Below, one piece after another: positions 22,706 through 34,300 of a stretch of 64,000 nt of DNA. Under the pieces are notes generated by a model. The model did not search any database. It had not been told where the DNA came from and was given only the letters and a program-made list of their open reading frames with translations. The position numbers were made by a program, and so were the translations under genes. Position 1 is the stretch's first letter. Each line of letters opens with the position of its first letter. The stretch is from Cladorrhinum sp. PSN259 (taxonomy: Eukaryota > Ascomycota > Sordariomycetes > Sordariales > Podosporaceae), in contig MU867060.1 of NCBI GenBank assembly GCA_033725935.1, forward strand, positions 806,001 to 870,000, read 5' to 3'.

Positions 22706-23710
22706 ATGTCCTCCCCCAACCTAACACAACCTCAAGACGAAGGCGACGACATACATCCTAAACCACCAACCTTCGAGGGCCGTCTCAAACTCGCAGACTT
22801 CATGTTCAAAGCCAGCAATGTCGTCTCTTCGGGGACGCCCCGTCGCAGTCCCCGCCTCACCCTCACTCCATCCGTCTCTGAGACCGTGACACCTTCAATA
22901 TCATCACCTGCCCCATCCCCTTCAAAGTCAACATCTCCCTTAAAACCACCCTCCTCAAAACGCAAAGCCCCCTCTTCTACTCCTTCCCCCCGTAAACGGC
23001 CCCCCTCGTCCTATGCGCCACCATCAACCTACGCCCACCTGCCCCTCCTCCCGGACGCCATAGCACCAAACCTGCTCGTCCTCTTCATAGGGCTAAACCC
23101 AGGCATCCTAACCTCCTCAACAGGACACGCCTACGCGCACCCTACGAACCTCTTCTGGCGCCTCCTCCACTCTTCCGGAGTGACCCCCTGCCTCGTCTCG
23201 CCAACAGAAGACAGAGGAATGCCATCTCTTTACTCTCTGGGCTTAACAAACATCGTAGCTCGTCCCACTAAAAACGGAGCTGAACTTTCAAAACAAGAAA
23301 TGGACGACGGTGTTTCAATCCTGGAGGACAAAATCGCAAAGTACAAACCCGAAGTTGTTTGCGTGGTGGGGAAGAGTATCTGGGAGAGTTTCTGGAGGGT
23401 TAAGCGCGGGAAGGGGATTAAAAAGGACGAGTTTAGGTATGGGTGGCAGGTCGGTGAGGAGGAGTACATGGGAAAGAGTGAGGGTTGGGCAGGGGCGAGG
23501 GTTTTTGTCGCTACTAGTACGAGTGGGCTGGCTGCTACGCTGAAGCCGGCTGAGAAGGAAGCTATTTGGAAGGAATTGGGGGGTTGGGTTGTGCAGAGGA
23601 GGAAAGAGCGGCAGCGGGAGGCGAAGGGGGTTGATGATGGTGGCATTGCTGAGGCAGAGGTTGCGGGTGCTGCTGTTGCGGGCGATCTTGAAGTGAACGG
23701 GATTGCTTAA
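22706..23710 (+). CDS. G/T(U) mismatch-specific DNA glycosylase (TDG/MUG family), 334 aa
   Basis: This is a single-exon gene. The enzyme removes uracil or thymine mispaired with guanine, starting base excision repair in the nucleus. The catalytic motif GLNPG is at residues 129-133 with the key Asn at about 131. It is followed by HAYAHPTNLFWRLLHSSG and GLTNIVARPTK, typical of the family, and a late STSGLAA segment corresponds to the DNA-intercalating loop motif. The N-terminal 110 residues are Ser/Pro/Lys-rich and disordered, with basic KRKAP and PRKRPP runs that look like nuclear localisation signals. The C-terminal tail is Ala/Glu/Val-rich. An in-frame upstream ATG at 22568 would add 46 residues rich in Arg and hydrophobics; the start at 22706 (AACACAATGTC) is preferred. 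Confidence 0.9.
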   Translation: MSSPNLTQPQDEGDDIHPKPPTFEGRLKLADFMFKASNVVSSGTPRRSPRLTLTPSVSETVTPSISSPAPSPSKSTSPLKPPSSKRKAPSSTPSPRKRPPSSYAPPSTYAHLPLLPDAIAPNLLVLFIGLNPGILTSSTGHAYAHPTNLFWRLLHSSGVTPCLVSPTEDRGMPSLYSLGLTNIVARPTKNGAELSKQEMDDGVSILEDKIAKYKPEVVCVVGKSIWESFWRVKRGKGIKKDEFRYGWQVGEEEYMGKSEGWAGARVFVATSTSGLAATLKPAEKEAIWKELGGWVVQRRKERQREAKGVDDGGIAEAEVAGAAVAGDLEVNGIA

Positions 23711-24108
23711 AAGATAATTAGTGGGTGGAAGTCATCGTCACATTGAATTTTCGACCTGATACCCATCTTACTGGGAACGATTCGCAGTTTTCTATCATCT
23801 ATTTTCACGTTCAAGTAGCGGCACGACTCAAAGCTCCCCTTTATACCCATAAATAAAAACATGTACTATTTTTATCATGATCCTTCATACGGATTCAAGT
23901 CTAATATGTTCATGAGAATCCAACAACATCGAGAAGCTCTCTCGCCTCAAATAAAACAATACAGAATCATAATATCTCATGAAATCTCCAATCTTAAACG
24001 CCACGGGTATACAATAGACTCCGAAATCATTCAACGAGTGTATGAACCAAAAAAAAATTAAAAAAAATTACGCAAGAATACAAGGCGTGTGTGAATTATT
24101 CATCGACT
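23711..24108. other. Convergent 3' flank, no gene seen
   Basis: This AT-rich spacer lies between the convergent glycosylase and GPI-protein genes and probably holds both 3' UTRs. A-runs near 24050-24068 are the only notable feature. Confidence 0.6.
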
Positions 24109-25351
24109 TTAAGAAATGAAAACGACCGCCATGACCGTGGCAACAACTGGCCAGTAACCGGCGGCATGCGCAAGAGCGCTCAGGCCAGCAGCGGCGTTGG
24201 AGTTGTCAGAGTCGGTGACGTTATTAGGAAGGGTTCCGTTGATCAGGATGGTGCTCGTGCCGTTAACGTCAGCGACCGTGATGACAGACTTGTTGAGGTT
24301 CTGGTAGTTGCCGGTCCCGACCAGTTCGTTGAGCAGCGCGGTATCCTCGGGGTCGTCGCAGCCACAATCGTTGTAGGGGTCGCAACCGCACGTAACAGGC
24401 TTGGTCTCGTTTTGGCCAGACGTCTCGTTGTGGAAGGTATAAGGCCTGGGATAGTTGTACATATATGCACCGTAAAGCCAAACACCAGGCCAGAAGGCAA
24501 GCGCAGCGCCTCCAAGAAGAGCAAGGGGCACTAAACCCCTGGGAGACGAGCCACCGGCCTTGTAGGGCCGTGTTGCTCCACCGCCGTAGTATCTGCCGCC
24601 TCCATATTGGGGAGCAGGACCAGAGCCAGTACTGCGTCCACCACCAGATGAAGATGATGAGCCGCCTCTGTGAATAAGGTGTTAGCAATACAAGAAAATT
24701 GCGACATTATCTAACCAAACTGGCTTTGGGAAAGGGCACGAGTGTAGTACTGTCTTGAACTTGAGGAACTAGAAGATCCAGAACTTGAGGATCCTCGGTT
24801 TGAGGAACTCGAACTCGAACTTGAGCCCGAGGAGCCAGAGCCAGAGCTTGAGGAACCCGAGCCAGACCCAGGCCTTGACGAGCCAGAGCTCGAGCTTCGA
24901 GATACGTTAGAGGAATGACCCAGCGACCGAGACCATGAAAAGGGGGGGGGGAGATGATGATTTCATGGCAGATGACTGCGGCCGTTCGCTCGATCCATAA
25001 CACAAAGAAGAAACGGGGCGCTGACCCCGTCAACTGTGGGCAGCAGGCAAATCCCGCCAAAAAGCTAAGAAATAAACACCAAAATCCTATAACTTACCTA
25101 GAACCTGAAGAACCTGAAGAACCAGACGAACCCGACGAACCACTTGACCCACTCGACGATCCTCCGCCGCCGCGACCACCACCACCTCCGCCACCTCTCC
25201 TCTTCCACAGCTCCTCGTAATCCGGCGCGGAGTCGCGTTCCGTGTGCTGCACTGGGTTATGCTGTGCGACCTCTACAATAGGGTTTGGGAGAGCGTGAGC
25301 CGTCACATCGGTGATGAGAGTAAAAGCGCAAAGCGCGACCGTAAGTTTCAT
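24109..25351 (-). CDS. GPI-anchored Gly/Ser-rich cell-surface protein, 318 aa
   Basis: Exons are 25351-25098, 24894-24751 and 24667-24109, with phase 2 at both junctions. The protein has a signal peptide (residues about 1-19, ending TAHA), then a Gly-rich stretch and long Ser/Gly repeats (GSSGSSGSS type). A conserved-looking C-terminal part follows: GLVPLALLGGAALAFWPGVW (a hydrophobic segment), GAYMYNYPRPYTFHN, and CGCDPYNDCGCDD, with several N-glycosylation sequons. The end (SNAAAGLSALAHAAGYWPVV plus a hydrophobic tail) is a typical GPI-attachment signal. It is likely a wall or plasma-membrane surface protein; the layout recalls an uncharacterised fungal domain family (DUF7732-like, by memory only). 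The acceptor of exon 2 is ambiguous by six bases (24894 or 24888), adding or removing two Ser codons. Confidence 0.78.
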
Positions 25352-26621
25352 GGTGAAAAAAAATAGACTGTAATGTGTCTGTCTCTGAGTGTGCTTCTAG
25401 GTTGGTGTCGGGCGCGTTATATAGTTTTTAATGATGCTGCAAGTAAAAAATGTTGCAGTGGTTGTTGCAGGTGATTGACGCAGGGAGAAGATGACGACAA
25501 GAGAGTTTGCTTGTCCCGGGAAGAAGAACGGGCCAACAATTATATACACTAGAAACTGCAATACCCGACCCACGGTTTCACAGAGTTGGTTAGAGAGCAA
25601 AAGAGGCGTCGGGTGGTTTCTTTCTCTTCATGCCGTATGCCAAGAAAACACAGCAGTGGCGGAATACTGATTTCCGCAACCCATGATGGCATGCAGCAGG
25701 CAGGCGATGGGACCCTGAAAACTTCCATCCCAGGATTAAATTGCCCCGCTCGCACTTTGGACATGTGCCAAGATCTGACAAGCTCACTCTCATCACAATC
25801 CACCGAGCGCTTTTTGGAGCAAATAAGATGAGCATCGAATTTCGATGCCAGATGTGTGGCTTGGTTGCCGAAGCCACAGAGAAACATAGCGCAGGCCTTC
25901 AACGCCCGGAACTGAATTTGCGCTGATTGAAGGGGTAAGGGGCCTGTTAGAAATCGCGAAAATACCGAGGGGGGTGAAATCAGCCAACTTCAATTTCTGT
26001 GATTCCTACATATGTCGTAAGGTGGTGCCGATCAATGGACGACAATGACGTCTCCACTGGGATACATAGGTACCCAAAATGCATTGGACTTCTACAACCT
26101 CCCATCACCACCTCACCACCCCAACTTAGCGGATGTGGCAGTGCAATGCGTATAACCCGTAAATGCACATTTTTCTTTGTCACTTGTGGGTGTTATCAGA
26201 TGACGCTGGTGGTTTACACACCGCAGCATCAGCGCCCCGATCCAGGCTCTCGGAGTAAGTATCTCAAATCCTAGAGCCCACAACAGTAGCTGGTATCACC
26301 TAATTGGCTGCGCACTGCTCTCCCCGAACTCCCAAGACCCCCCGACCCAGGACCATCCGGTTCCGCCTGTGCACCTTCAGCCTTGGTGAATGCCTTGTCC
26401 TCGACCCCGTCACAGTCGCATTTGCTGATGGATCACAGCATGTTTGATCAGATCCCATTTTCGACTATTGAATGCTAGTACCAACCCAACTACCAGCACT
26501 TGTTCACCGCTGTGCACAACACCTGGGCTGCCTCTGGCTCAGATTTCCTCTTTTTTCTTATAACACACCGAGACCCCTTTTCCATCATCCACAACGAAGC
26601 GATTGGAAATCCAGCTTGAAA
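25352..26621. other. 1.3-kb divergent intergenic region, no gene seen
   Basis: The region separates the divergent GPI-protein and ANCHR-like genes. Open frames on both strands (up to 117 codons on the minus strand at 25549-25902) show no recognisable domain and no codon preference. It presumably contains both promoters. Confidence 0.5.
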
Positions 26622-27831
26622 ATGCCATCTGATCAATCACTCTTGGACCGGCTCAATGCCTTGAAACCCACAACCATCAATTTGGAAAGACCATCATCAA
26701 TGTAATAGATGCCCGTTTCTCCAGATTCGAGAGGCCAAACAGCAGTGACTAAAATGTAATCTCGCGCAAAGCACCACACCTCTTCATGATGAAAATCCAC
26801 AACCCGTGTCCAGAGAGGATGCCCTAGCGTCCCGACTTCGATCTCTACGGAATCAGCCGAACATCGACGGTGGAGATGGGAATGGTAAACTTCCTTCGGC
26901 ACTCGGTTTCAATGTCGATGCACAGCCACCCAGTCCGCCGAAGGAGGAGCCTGTCAAGACCAGCAAAGGCCTGAATCAGAAGGTGGTTGGTCAGGCATTA
27001 TCACCATCATCAGGAGACCACTATCAAATTCCTCCTGACTGGTCAGTTCCCGCCAATGACATTTCTGTCGAGGCATATCTCGAATCTCTCGGTGGACAGT
27101 GTGACTGGAGCTTTCTCAACTCGGAGGAAGATGATCCATCTGGCGATCCCTCCCAGACCTTTGAGGATGAAGCTCCAGATCCCAAGTGTGAAGCCCAAAA
27201 GCTCACCGAGCTGCTTCAGAAACTTAGAGACACCGACCAGGGTGCCAGCACCCAGGAAGCGCACTCTGAAGATGATGACAACTCAGACGGAGAACGGATG
27301 ACCCGAGACGTGGAGGCTATTCTCTCCCAGGCTCGAGATGAGATATCCTTGATACCTCCTGAGGACAATGTTAGGGCAACAAGCGAAGGAGCAGAAACGG
27401 TAGAAACAGCAACTACCAATAACGATTTCCCCCTCTCACTTCCCTCCGTCCCTTCCCAACCTCCAAAGGATCAAATCGATGACCTAGCGGCCCGCCTCGC
27501 CTCCCTGCGTGGCATCGGTCCCGTTGACGCTTTCGGTCTGCCTGCAGCCCCTACCTTCCAACCCGATAAGCGCCCAAGCAGCATCACGCAGACATCATCT
27601 CAGAGTGTTTTACAGAAGAACAGCAGAAACAAGTACTCAGACTCGGATCAGTCCACTTGGTGCGTAGTCTGTCTTGATGACGCCACAGTGAAATGCGAAG
27701 GATGTGACGACGATGTCTACTGCTCCAGGTGCTGGAAGGAGATGCACGTCGGTGTCAGGGCTGGGTACGAGGAAAGGGGACATCGATGGGTGAAGTTTGA
27801 GAAAGGGGGAACGACATCAGCGGGGCTGTGA
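26622..27831 (+). CDS. ANCHR/ZFYVE19-like B-box protein, 365 aa
   Basis: Exons are 26622-26701 and 26814-27831, joined in phase 2; the intron has a TGACTAA branch site. The C-terminus carries a cysteine/histidine module (CVVCLDDATVKCEGCDDDVY, then CSRCWKEMH and GHRWVKF) that matches the B-box-like end of human ANCHR (ZFYVE19), a regulator of the abscission checkpoint that binds VPS4. Three short helices with the LxxRLxxL pattern are present: SLLDRLNALK near the start, DALASRLRSLR at about residues 28-38, and DLAARLASLRGIGP at about 225-238. These resemble MIM1-type motifs that bind MIT domains of ESCRT partners. No FYVE domain is seen. The middle is acidic and Ser-rich, probably disordered. 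Function in cytokinesis or endosomal sorting is inferred from the family only. Confidence 0.8.
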
Positions 27832-28980
27832 AATTTGATATCATGCCAAGTTCCAATTCCATATGAACAACCATATCACTACAGCCTAGGAAGAAGGCTT
27901 CTCGTGTGCTACCCTCCCTTCTGAAAAGAGCAGCACTTGCAGTTTGAACAGGCATATTCGTATGATGCCACCAATTCACACCACCGCCTTGAAGGTCTTC
28001 CTCCTAATGCATACTACAACTCACGCCTCGCTCTTGAACCCCCAAGCTATTATTCAGGACATCCCTTAAACCATACAGGTACCACCTTTTTATGGAGGGA
28101 TATCAGTACAGAGATCAAAGAAGCGCTTGAAGAATATTACTACAACAACTGAGATTCAAACAGCTCAGTTGTTGATAGAAAACAACAACCAAACCTATCG
28201 AACAGTTGGATCGGGTTTCCCCACTTCCCACCCTCCCATTCCGCTTGCACAGCCACACTGCGCTGGCGATGTATGTAGTATCGAAGGTCTTACCTTCCGA
28301 AGTGAGAAACGGCACAAGTAAGCCAACAAACCCGAAATGTCTGAAGGTTGTGAAAAGCTCGGAACACACCTGCCAATAATCTTCAAACACACACACTTTA
28401 ATCGCAAGAGCAAGAAACTGTGTAACGATATGCCAAGGCAAAAAGACTAAGACTGCTTCTTTCAACGCCATGATGTCAGGATGCAAGAAACGAACAAGAC
28501 AAACACGTCACACGAGAAAAGACAATATTCCAAGCAGGAGATGTATAGATAAATAGACATCTTGTTATGAATGACTAGTGTAATCGGATACGTGTATCGA
28601 ACCTAAAAAAAATACAATGTTCCAAAGGCCTAATTACTAGGAAAGACAAGCCAAAATGCATGCCAACAATCCATCCGCTTGCATGTGTTCTGTGATCCAC
28701 ATTTCCTATCCCATTACCAACCGCCATTTACCGGAGCCATACCTACCCCCTGATTCACAGCAGTACTGTTGATCCATTGAACAAAGCAATTTGGGTATAA
28801 CAACAAGAGAGAAAAACAAAAGGGAAAAAGGGGAAACCAAAAGGTAAGGAACCAGACACAGAAAAGTCCCCCCTTCTGACCAAAACCCAAACCCATGCCA
28901 ACTAGAAATCCTCACATTGACGGCCCTGATCACACACCTCAAAGTGCTCCGATGCACATCCCTTCCACCGCAGAATATCC
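27832..28980. other. Convergent 3' flank, no gene seen
   Basis: This 1.15-kb spacer lies between the convergent ANCHR-like and LMBD1 genes. No conserved frame is visible and it is probably made of 3' UTRs. Confidence 0.5.
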
Positions 28981-30828
28981 CTAATGCCTTACACTCCCCT
29001 CTCCATTCGCATCAGTCCCACCATACCCATTTCTTCTACCCTCTTCATGTCTTCCCCTTTTGCTCCCGGCAACCCTTCCAGTGATATCACCCCAACTAGC
29101 ACCAAGTCTCCTCCCGGTGCTCGCCAACAGTCCCTCCTCCTCATCAACCTCAGCCTCATCATCCAGTTCATTCATATTCAACTTAGGAGTTCTAAACAGA
29201 CTCGTCAAGAAGACAACCATAAAAACCCCCAAAAACACAAACTGCGCCCAGAAATCAACCGCTCCAAAGACAGGCCAGTTCAACGTGACCCGATTCAAGA
29301 AGGTAGACATGACTGTAGGGGTGCACACATCCTTCGCCTGAGGCTCCTTCAACGCCTCCGAGCATGGCCTCACAAAATCCCGATGCTTTCTGCAATCCGG
29401 TTGTCCGCCGGGAACCAAAGGTGTAGCAGTACAAAACGTCTGGGTGCCATAAATAGAATACTGCGGCGCAACCAGCATCGCAACTGCATAATTGATCCCT
29501 AGTATTATAAGAGCCAACATGACGGTTGCAATCAGAAGAGCCTGAGGAGTAGTTCTGCCCTTCTTGATCTGGAAGATGCGCACCCACAAGAACCGGATCC
29601 CGACAGTAGCGATTCCCGTTATTGAGCTGCTGAAGAATAGCAGAACGAGCAGAGCCATGAGTACGTAATCGACGGGGAATGCCTTGGCCGACTGCATAAA
29701 GATATAATTGATGGGTTGGAAGACGTTGATATGACCCAGGATGTAGCCGCAGTGTTGTTTGCAGATTGAGTTGGCGGCCTTGTCGATCCCCGTGATGAGC
29801 ATGGATGTCCATATGAGGATCGAGAGGAGTAACAGAAGAATGCCGCCTAGGAGCTTGAGAGGCCGGAACACGGCCTGCAACTTGGTCCAGGCTCGAAAGA
29901 TGCCACTGCGGCCGTCGCCGCGGGCCTCTGCTGCCAAACGCTCCCGGCGAACGAGAGTGCGTTCCTCGCGGAGGAGGGCATCCAGCTCCCGACGATCTTT
30001 CTGGGTCATTCCTTCGGGACGGCCGGCATTGCGCATCTCGAGCTGTCTCTGCAGCTCCTGGTTTCGTTCGAGGGCTGTGGCGGTTGACGCTGAGAGTTGA
30101 GGTGCAGAAATGGAAGGTGCGGCTTTGATGAATGATACTGGGAGGAGAGCGAGTCCAGCTCCTGTGTAGAGAGTGTAAAGAAGAGTTCCAAGTGTGATTA
30201 GCAAACCCACACCAAAGGTAAGGGCCTTTTCGCCCTTGTTTGCAGCCAGCAAGCGCTTGAAATAATCCAAATCCAGGTGTTTGCCCTTATTGTTGCCTGC
30301 GGCAGGGACGAAGAATCCAATCAGAAACAGGATTACCACCAGGAAGACAAAAGCAAGCGTATACTTGGTGGCCTTCCAGAACCGAGTTCCTGAACCGCTA
30401 ATTCCCTCCTCTTCCTCAACCTCATCGTATTCCTCGTACCAGAAATACGCGAACGGTATGACAACCAGGCATAGTAGCGCGTCAAAACTGTAAAGGGTAT
30501 AGTATACAATCTTGAGAGTCAAAAGGATTCCGTCAACTCGCTCGGGTGTTGCCCAGTCTTTCTTGGCGCCGAGGTGGGCAGATGCGGTTGACGAGACGAG
30601 AGCGATATCGACCGGAAGGAGGAAGACGGTAGCAAGAAGAGATGTGAGGCTGATAACTGTGACAATGCTGACCGTGATTGATCTTTCGTGGGGGGATTGC
30701 CAGGTGAAGGTGGTGATGATGGCGACAAGGAGGACCAAGGCGACAGCCACAGCGTAAGCGACCCAGATAAGGCTTGTTTGGAGCAAGCCGGCAGACGCCA
30801 TTGTTTTGACGGAATCGAGTATTTCCAT
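28981..30828 (-). CDS. LMBD1-type lysosomal/vacuolar cobalamin transporter-like protein, 615 aa
   Basis: This single-exon gene encodes an LMBR1/LIMR-family membrane protein, the fungal counterpart of LMBD1, annotated in related fungi as a probable lysosomal cobalamin transporter. Nine hydrophobic segments can be counted, at about residues 15-41, 52-79, 103-133, 155-178, 205-236, 325-350, 390-415, 430-455 and 535-560. A long basic/acidic cytoplasmic loop with a coiled-coil-like stretch lies between segments 5 and 6 ([35 protein letters not shown]). Such a loop is characteristic of the family. The last lumenal loop has conserved cysteines (CTATP, DCRKH, PCSEAL, VCTPT). The C-terminal tail is acidic then Gly/Arg-rich. 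Internal Met10 is a possible alternative start. Whether fungi transport cobalamin with it is doubtful, since most do not use the vitamin; the name is by homology. Confidence 0.92.
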   Translation of the reverse strand: MEILDSVKTMASAGLLQTSLIWVAYAVAVALVLLVAIITTFTWQSPHERSITVSIVTVISLTSLLATVFLLPVDIALVSSTASAHLGAKKDWATPERVDGILLTLKIVYYTLYSFDALLCLVVIPFAYFWYEEYDEVEEEEGISGSGTRFWKATKYTLAFVFLVVILFLIGFFVPAAGNNKGKHLDLDYFKRLLAANKGEKALTFGVGLLITLGTLLYTLYTGAGLALLPVSFIKAAPSISAPQLSASTATALERNQELQRQLEMRNAGRPEGMTQKDRRELDALLREERTLVRRERLAAEARGDGRSGIFRAWTKLQAVFRPLKLLGGILLLLLSILIWTSMLITGIDKAANSICKQHCGYILGHINVFQPINYIFMQSAKAFPVDYVLMALLVLLFFSSSITGIATVGIRFLWVRIFQIKKGRTTPQALLIATVMLALIILGINYAVAMLVAPQYSIYGTQTFCTATPLVPGGQPDCRKHRDFVRPCSEALKEPQAKDVCTPTVMSTFLNRVTLNWPVFGAVDFWAQFVFLGVFMVVFLTSLFRTPKLNMNELDDEAEVDEEEGLLASTGRRLGASWGDITGRVAGSKRGRHEEGRRNGYGGTDANGEGSVRH

Positions 30829-31321
30829 TGTCGCGATTCCGAAAATGGAAACGCAGATCTCGATTCAATTGTATTGCGATGTTCTAGATCAGTTGGCTCT
30901 GGACATTTGGATGATTGATAGAATTGGGAATTTTGCCGCGAAGTGGGATAGTGGAATAGTGGGATAGTGGGACAAAGTGGGAAAGGGAAACTGAAGGAGG
31001 TGACGACGACGGGTCACCATGAATCTGTGACGCAATGCTGCAGGGACCTGGGAGTGAGCCAGCTTGTGTGGGTCTTTCAAGGCTGTTAGCGTCCTTCTGC
31101 CAAAAGTCTGGACCAAGCAAAATTCAGTGCGGCCCGAAGAAAGAACCAATCAACACCAACCACTGGAGCTTCAGTCGAGCTACGCGGTAGCCTCGAGTTG
31201 CATTGGGAAATTGTTACGCGAAAAACAACATCGGTATAGCTTTTGGTATTTTCCATCTATTAGGCGTTTCTTTTCCAACTTCTAATCTGGGAAACAGAGA
31301 TATGTGCTCAATTGACGAGTC
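30829..31321. promoter_or_regulatory. Shared divergent promoter, LMBD1-like / cft1
   Basis: The 493-nt gap separates divergent starts. It contains four tandem near-copies of AGTGGGAT (30942-30973) and no coding frame of note. Confidence 0.6.
30942..30973. repeat. Four tandem 8-bp AGTGGGAT-type units
   Basis: The units are AGTGGGAT, AGTGGAAT, AGTGGGAT and AGTGGGAC, directly abutting. They lie in the divergent promoter of the LMBD1-like and cft1 genes. Confidence 0.85.
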
Positions 31322-34300
31322 ATGCAGTGCTACACCGAGTTGACGCCCCCGACGGCCGTCACCCATTCCCTTACCCTGCAGCTCGTGCCTGCACAGGGCA
31401 CTAACCTCGTTGTCGCAAAGTCCTCGCTCCTCCAGATCTACAGGACAAAAGTCATATCCGCCGAAATCGAGCCGTCAGTACAAGATAAGCGCAATGCAGG
31501 AAAATATGAGAGTCGGTTAGCGAACGACGATGACGGGTTCGAGGCCTCGTTCCTGGGAGGTGACAGTCTCGCTTCATTCAAAGCAGATCGTGCCGCCACG
31601 ACGAAACTGGTCTTGGTTGCGGAAACGCCATTAGCAGGGACGGTCACGGGGCTCGCGAGGATCAAAACGGGAGCAAATAATAACAACGCTGGCGGCGATT
31701 CGCTGCTCATCGCGTTCAAAGATGCAAGACTCAGTCTGGTCAAGTGGGATCCGGAACGATATGCGCTGTCAACCGTATCCATTCACTATTATGAACAAGA
31801 CGAGCTTCAAGGGGGGCCATGGGCTTCTCCCCTCAGCAACTTTGTCAATTTTCTGGCGGCAGACCCGGGAAGTAGGTGTACTGCGCTCAAGTTTGGCGCC
31901 AGAAACCTGGCCATCCTGCCATTCAAGCAGACTGATGAAGACATTGATATGGCCGACTGGGACACCGAGTTGGATGGTCCTCGGCCGGTCAAAGATACGT
32001 CGAGCGCCGTCATAAATGGAGGTAGCAGCATAGAAGAGACACCGTTTGCACCCTCATTTGTTCTTCGACTCTCCAATCTTGATCCAAATCTTCTCCACCC
32101 TGTGCACCTGGCCTTCCTGCATGAGTATCGAGAGCCCACCTTTGGCATCCTCGCCTCGGTCACCAACGCCGCGAGGTCTCTCGGCCGCAAAGATCACTAC
32201 ACATACATGGTCTTCACCTTAGATCTTCAACAAAAGGCTTCGACAACTATTTTATCCGTCCAAGGCCTGCCGCAGGATCTCTTCCGAGTTGTGCCCCTGC
32301 CCACTCCCGTTGGGGGTGCCCTTCTAGTTGGAGCGAACGAGCTGATTCACATCGATCAGTCGGGGAAACCGAACGGTGTGGCCGTGAACCCCCTCACACA
32401 AAAGGTCACCTCCTTTGCCCTTGCCGATCAGTCAGACCTCAACATCCGTCTCGAGAATTGTGTCATCGATGTTTTGACCGCGGATCTCGGCGAGCTGCTT
32501 ATTATTCTCAATGATGGCCGTATGGCCTTGGTTACTTTCCGCATTGATGGACGTACTGTGACTGGACTAGATGTCAAGTTACTTCCAGTGGAATCTGGCG
32601 GCACTGTTATACCAGGCCATGTAACGACACTCTCGCGGCTAGGCAAGACTACCATGTTTGCCGGAAGTGGAGAGGCTGACTCTCTGGTCTTCGGTTGGAC
32701 TAGAAAACAGAGTCAAGCTGGGCGGCGAAAATCATCCCGACTTCAGGATGTCGGATTGGATGCTGACATGGACGATGACGAACTGGAAGACGACGAGGAC
32801 GATGATGACTTGTATGGAGAGGACATAATCCCCTCTCAGCAGGCTGTCTCTGTCTCTAACGGCGGGAAGAGTGGAGATCTAACCTTCCGCATACATGACC
32901 GGCTCCTGAATCTTGCTCCCATCCAATCCATGACATATGGGCAGCCAGTCACTCAACCCGGCAGCGAAGAAGAAAAGTCTTCAGTCGGAGTTCGCAGCGA
33001 TTTGCAATTGGCGTGCGCTGTAGGGAGAGACAAGGCAGCCGCGTTAGCTATAATGAACCTAGGGATTCATCCTAAGGTCATTGGACGGTTCGAGTTCACC
33101 GAAGCAAGGGGTGTCTGGACGGTGTGCGCCAAAAGACCAGTCCCAAAGTCATTGCAAGGGGATAAAGGCCCGGCCGCGATTGGCAATGACTACGGCACCT
33201 CGGGCCAGTACGATAAATTCATGATTGTCGCTAAGGTTGACCTTGACGGGTACGAACGATCTGATGTCTATGCAGTGACGGCGGCCGGCTTTGAGACCTT
33301 GACTGGGACTGAATTTGAGCCAGCCGCGGGCTTTACCATCGAAGCTGGCACGATGGGAAATGATAGCAGGATTATTCAAGTCTTGAAATCGGAAGTCCGG
33401 TGCTACGATGGAGATCTCGGTCTAAGCCAGATCGTACCGATGATGGACGAAGAAACAGGGGCAGAGCCCAGAGCTATCAGCGCCAGTATCGCGGATCCGT
33501 ATCTTTTAATCATCAGAGACGACTCGAGCGCTTTCATAGCAGAAATCAACGAGGACAACGAACTGGAAGAAATTGAAAAAGCAGACAAGATCCTTGCGAA
33601 TACCAAATGGCTCACAGGGTGTTTATATACCGATACGAACGGTGTATTTGCAGAGGAGGTGGCAGATAAGAAGACCAAATCGGCCAAGAACATTCTCCTC
33701 TTCCTCACCAGTGCTTCTGGTGCACTTTATATATACCGCCTTCCTGATCTTTCAAAACCAGTCTATGTGGCCGATGGATTGTCCTATATCCCACCCAGTC
33801 TCTCAGCGGATTATGCTGCCAGAAAGGGCTCGGCGAAAGAGACCCTAACTGAGATCTTGGTCGCAGATCTCGGGGATGCTGCTCACAAATCTCCATACCT
33901 TATTGTTAGTTCCCCGTTCTATTTGGTGCTTGCCCAGGTTACACACTAACGGTACCAGCTCCGCCATGCAAATGACGACCTGACGATCTACCAGCCATAT
34001 CGGTACCAGGCGATTACTGGATTGGAGTTTCGCAAGACGCTCTTTTTTCAGAAACTGCCCAATCCGACCTTGGCTAAAAGTCCTGAAGAAGCAGATCAAG
34101 ATGAGGCGACACACCAACCTCGGTGCCTTGCCATGCGTAGGTGTAACAACATTGGCGGATACAGCACAGTCTTCCTTCCCGGCGCATCTCCAAGTTTCAT
34201 CATCAAATCGTCCAAGTCAATTCCAAGAGTTTTGCCACTCCAAGGTTCTGGCGTGATGGCTTTTAGCTCTTTCCATACCGAAGGATGCGACCACGGATTC

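Noticed and set aside
25549..25902. 117-codon minus-strand ORF with a CPKC motif, between two genes
   Set aside because: The cysteine pattern is not part of a recognisable zinc finger and the frame has no coding bias; it lies in a divergent promoter region.
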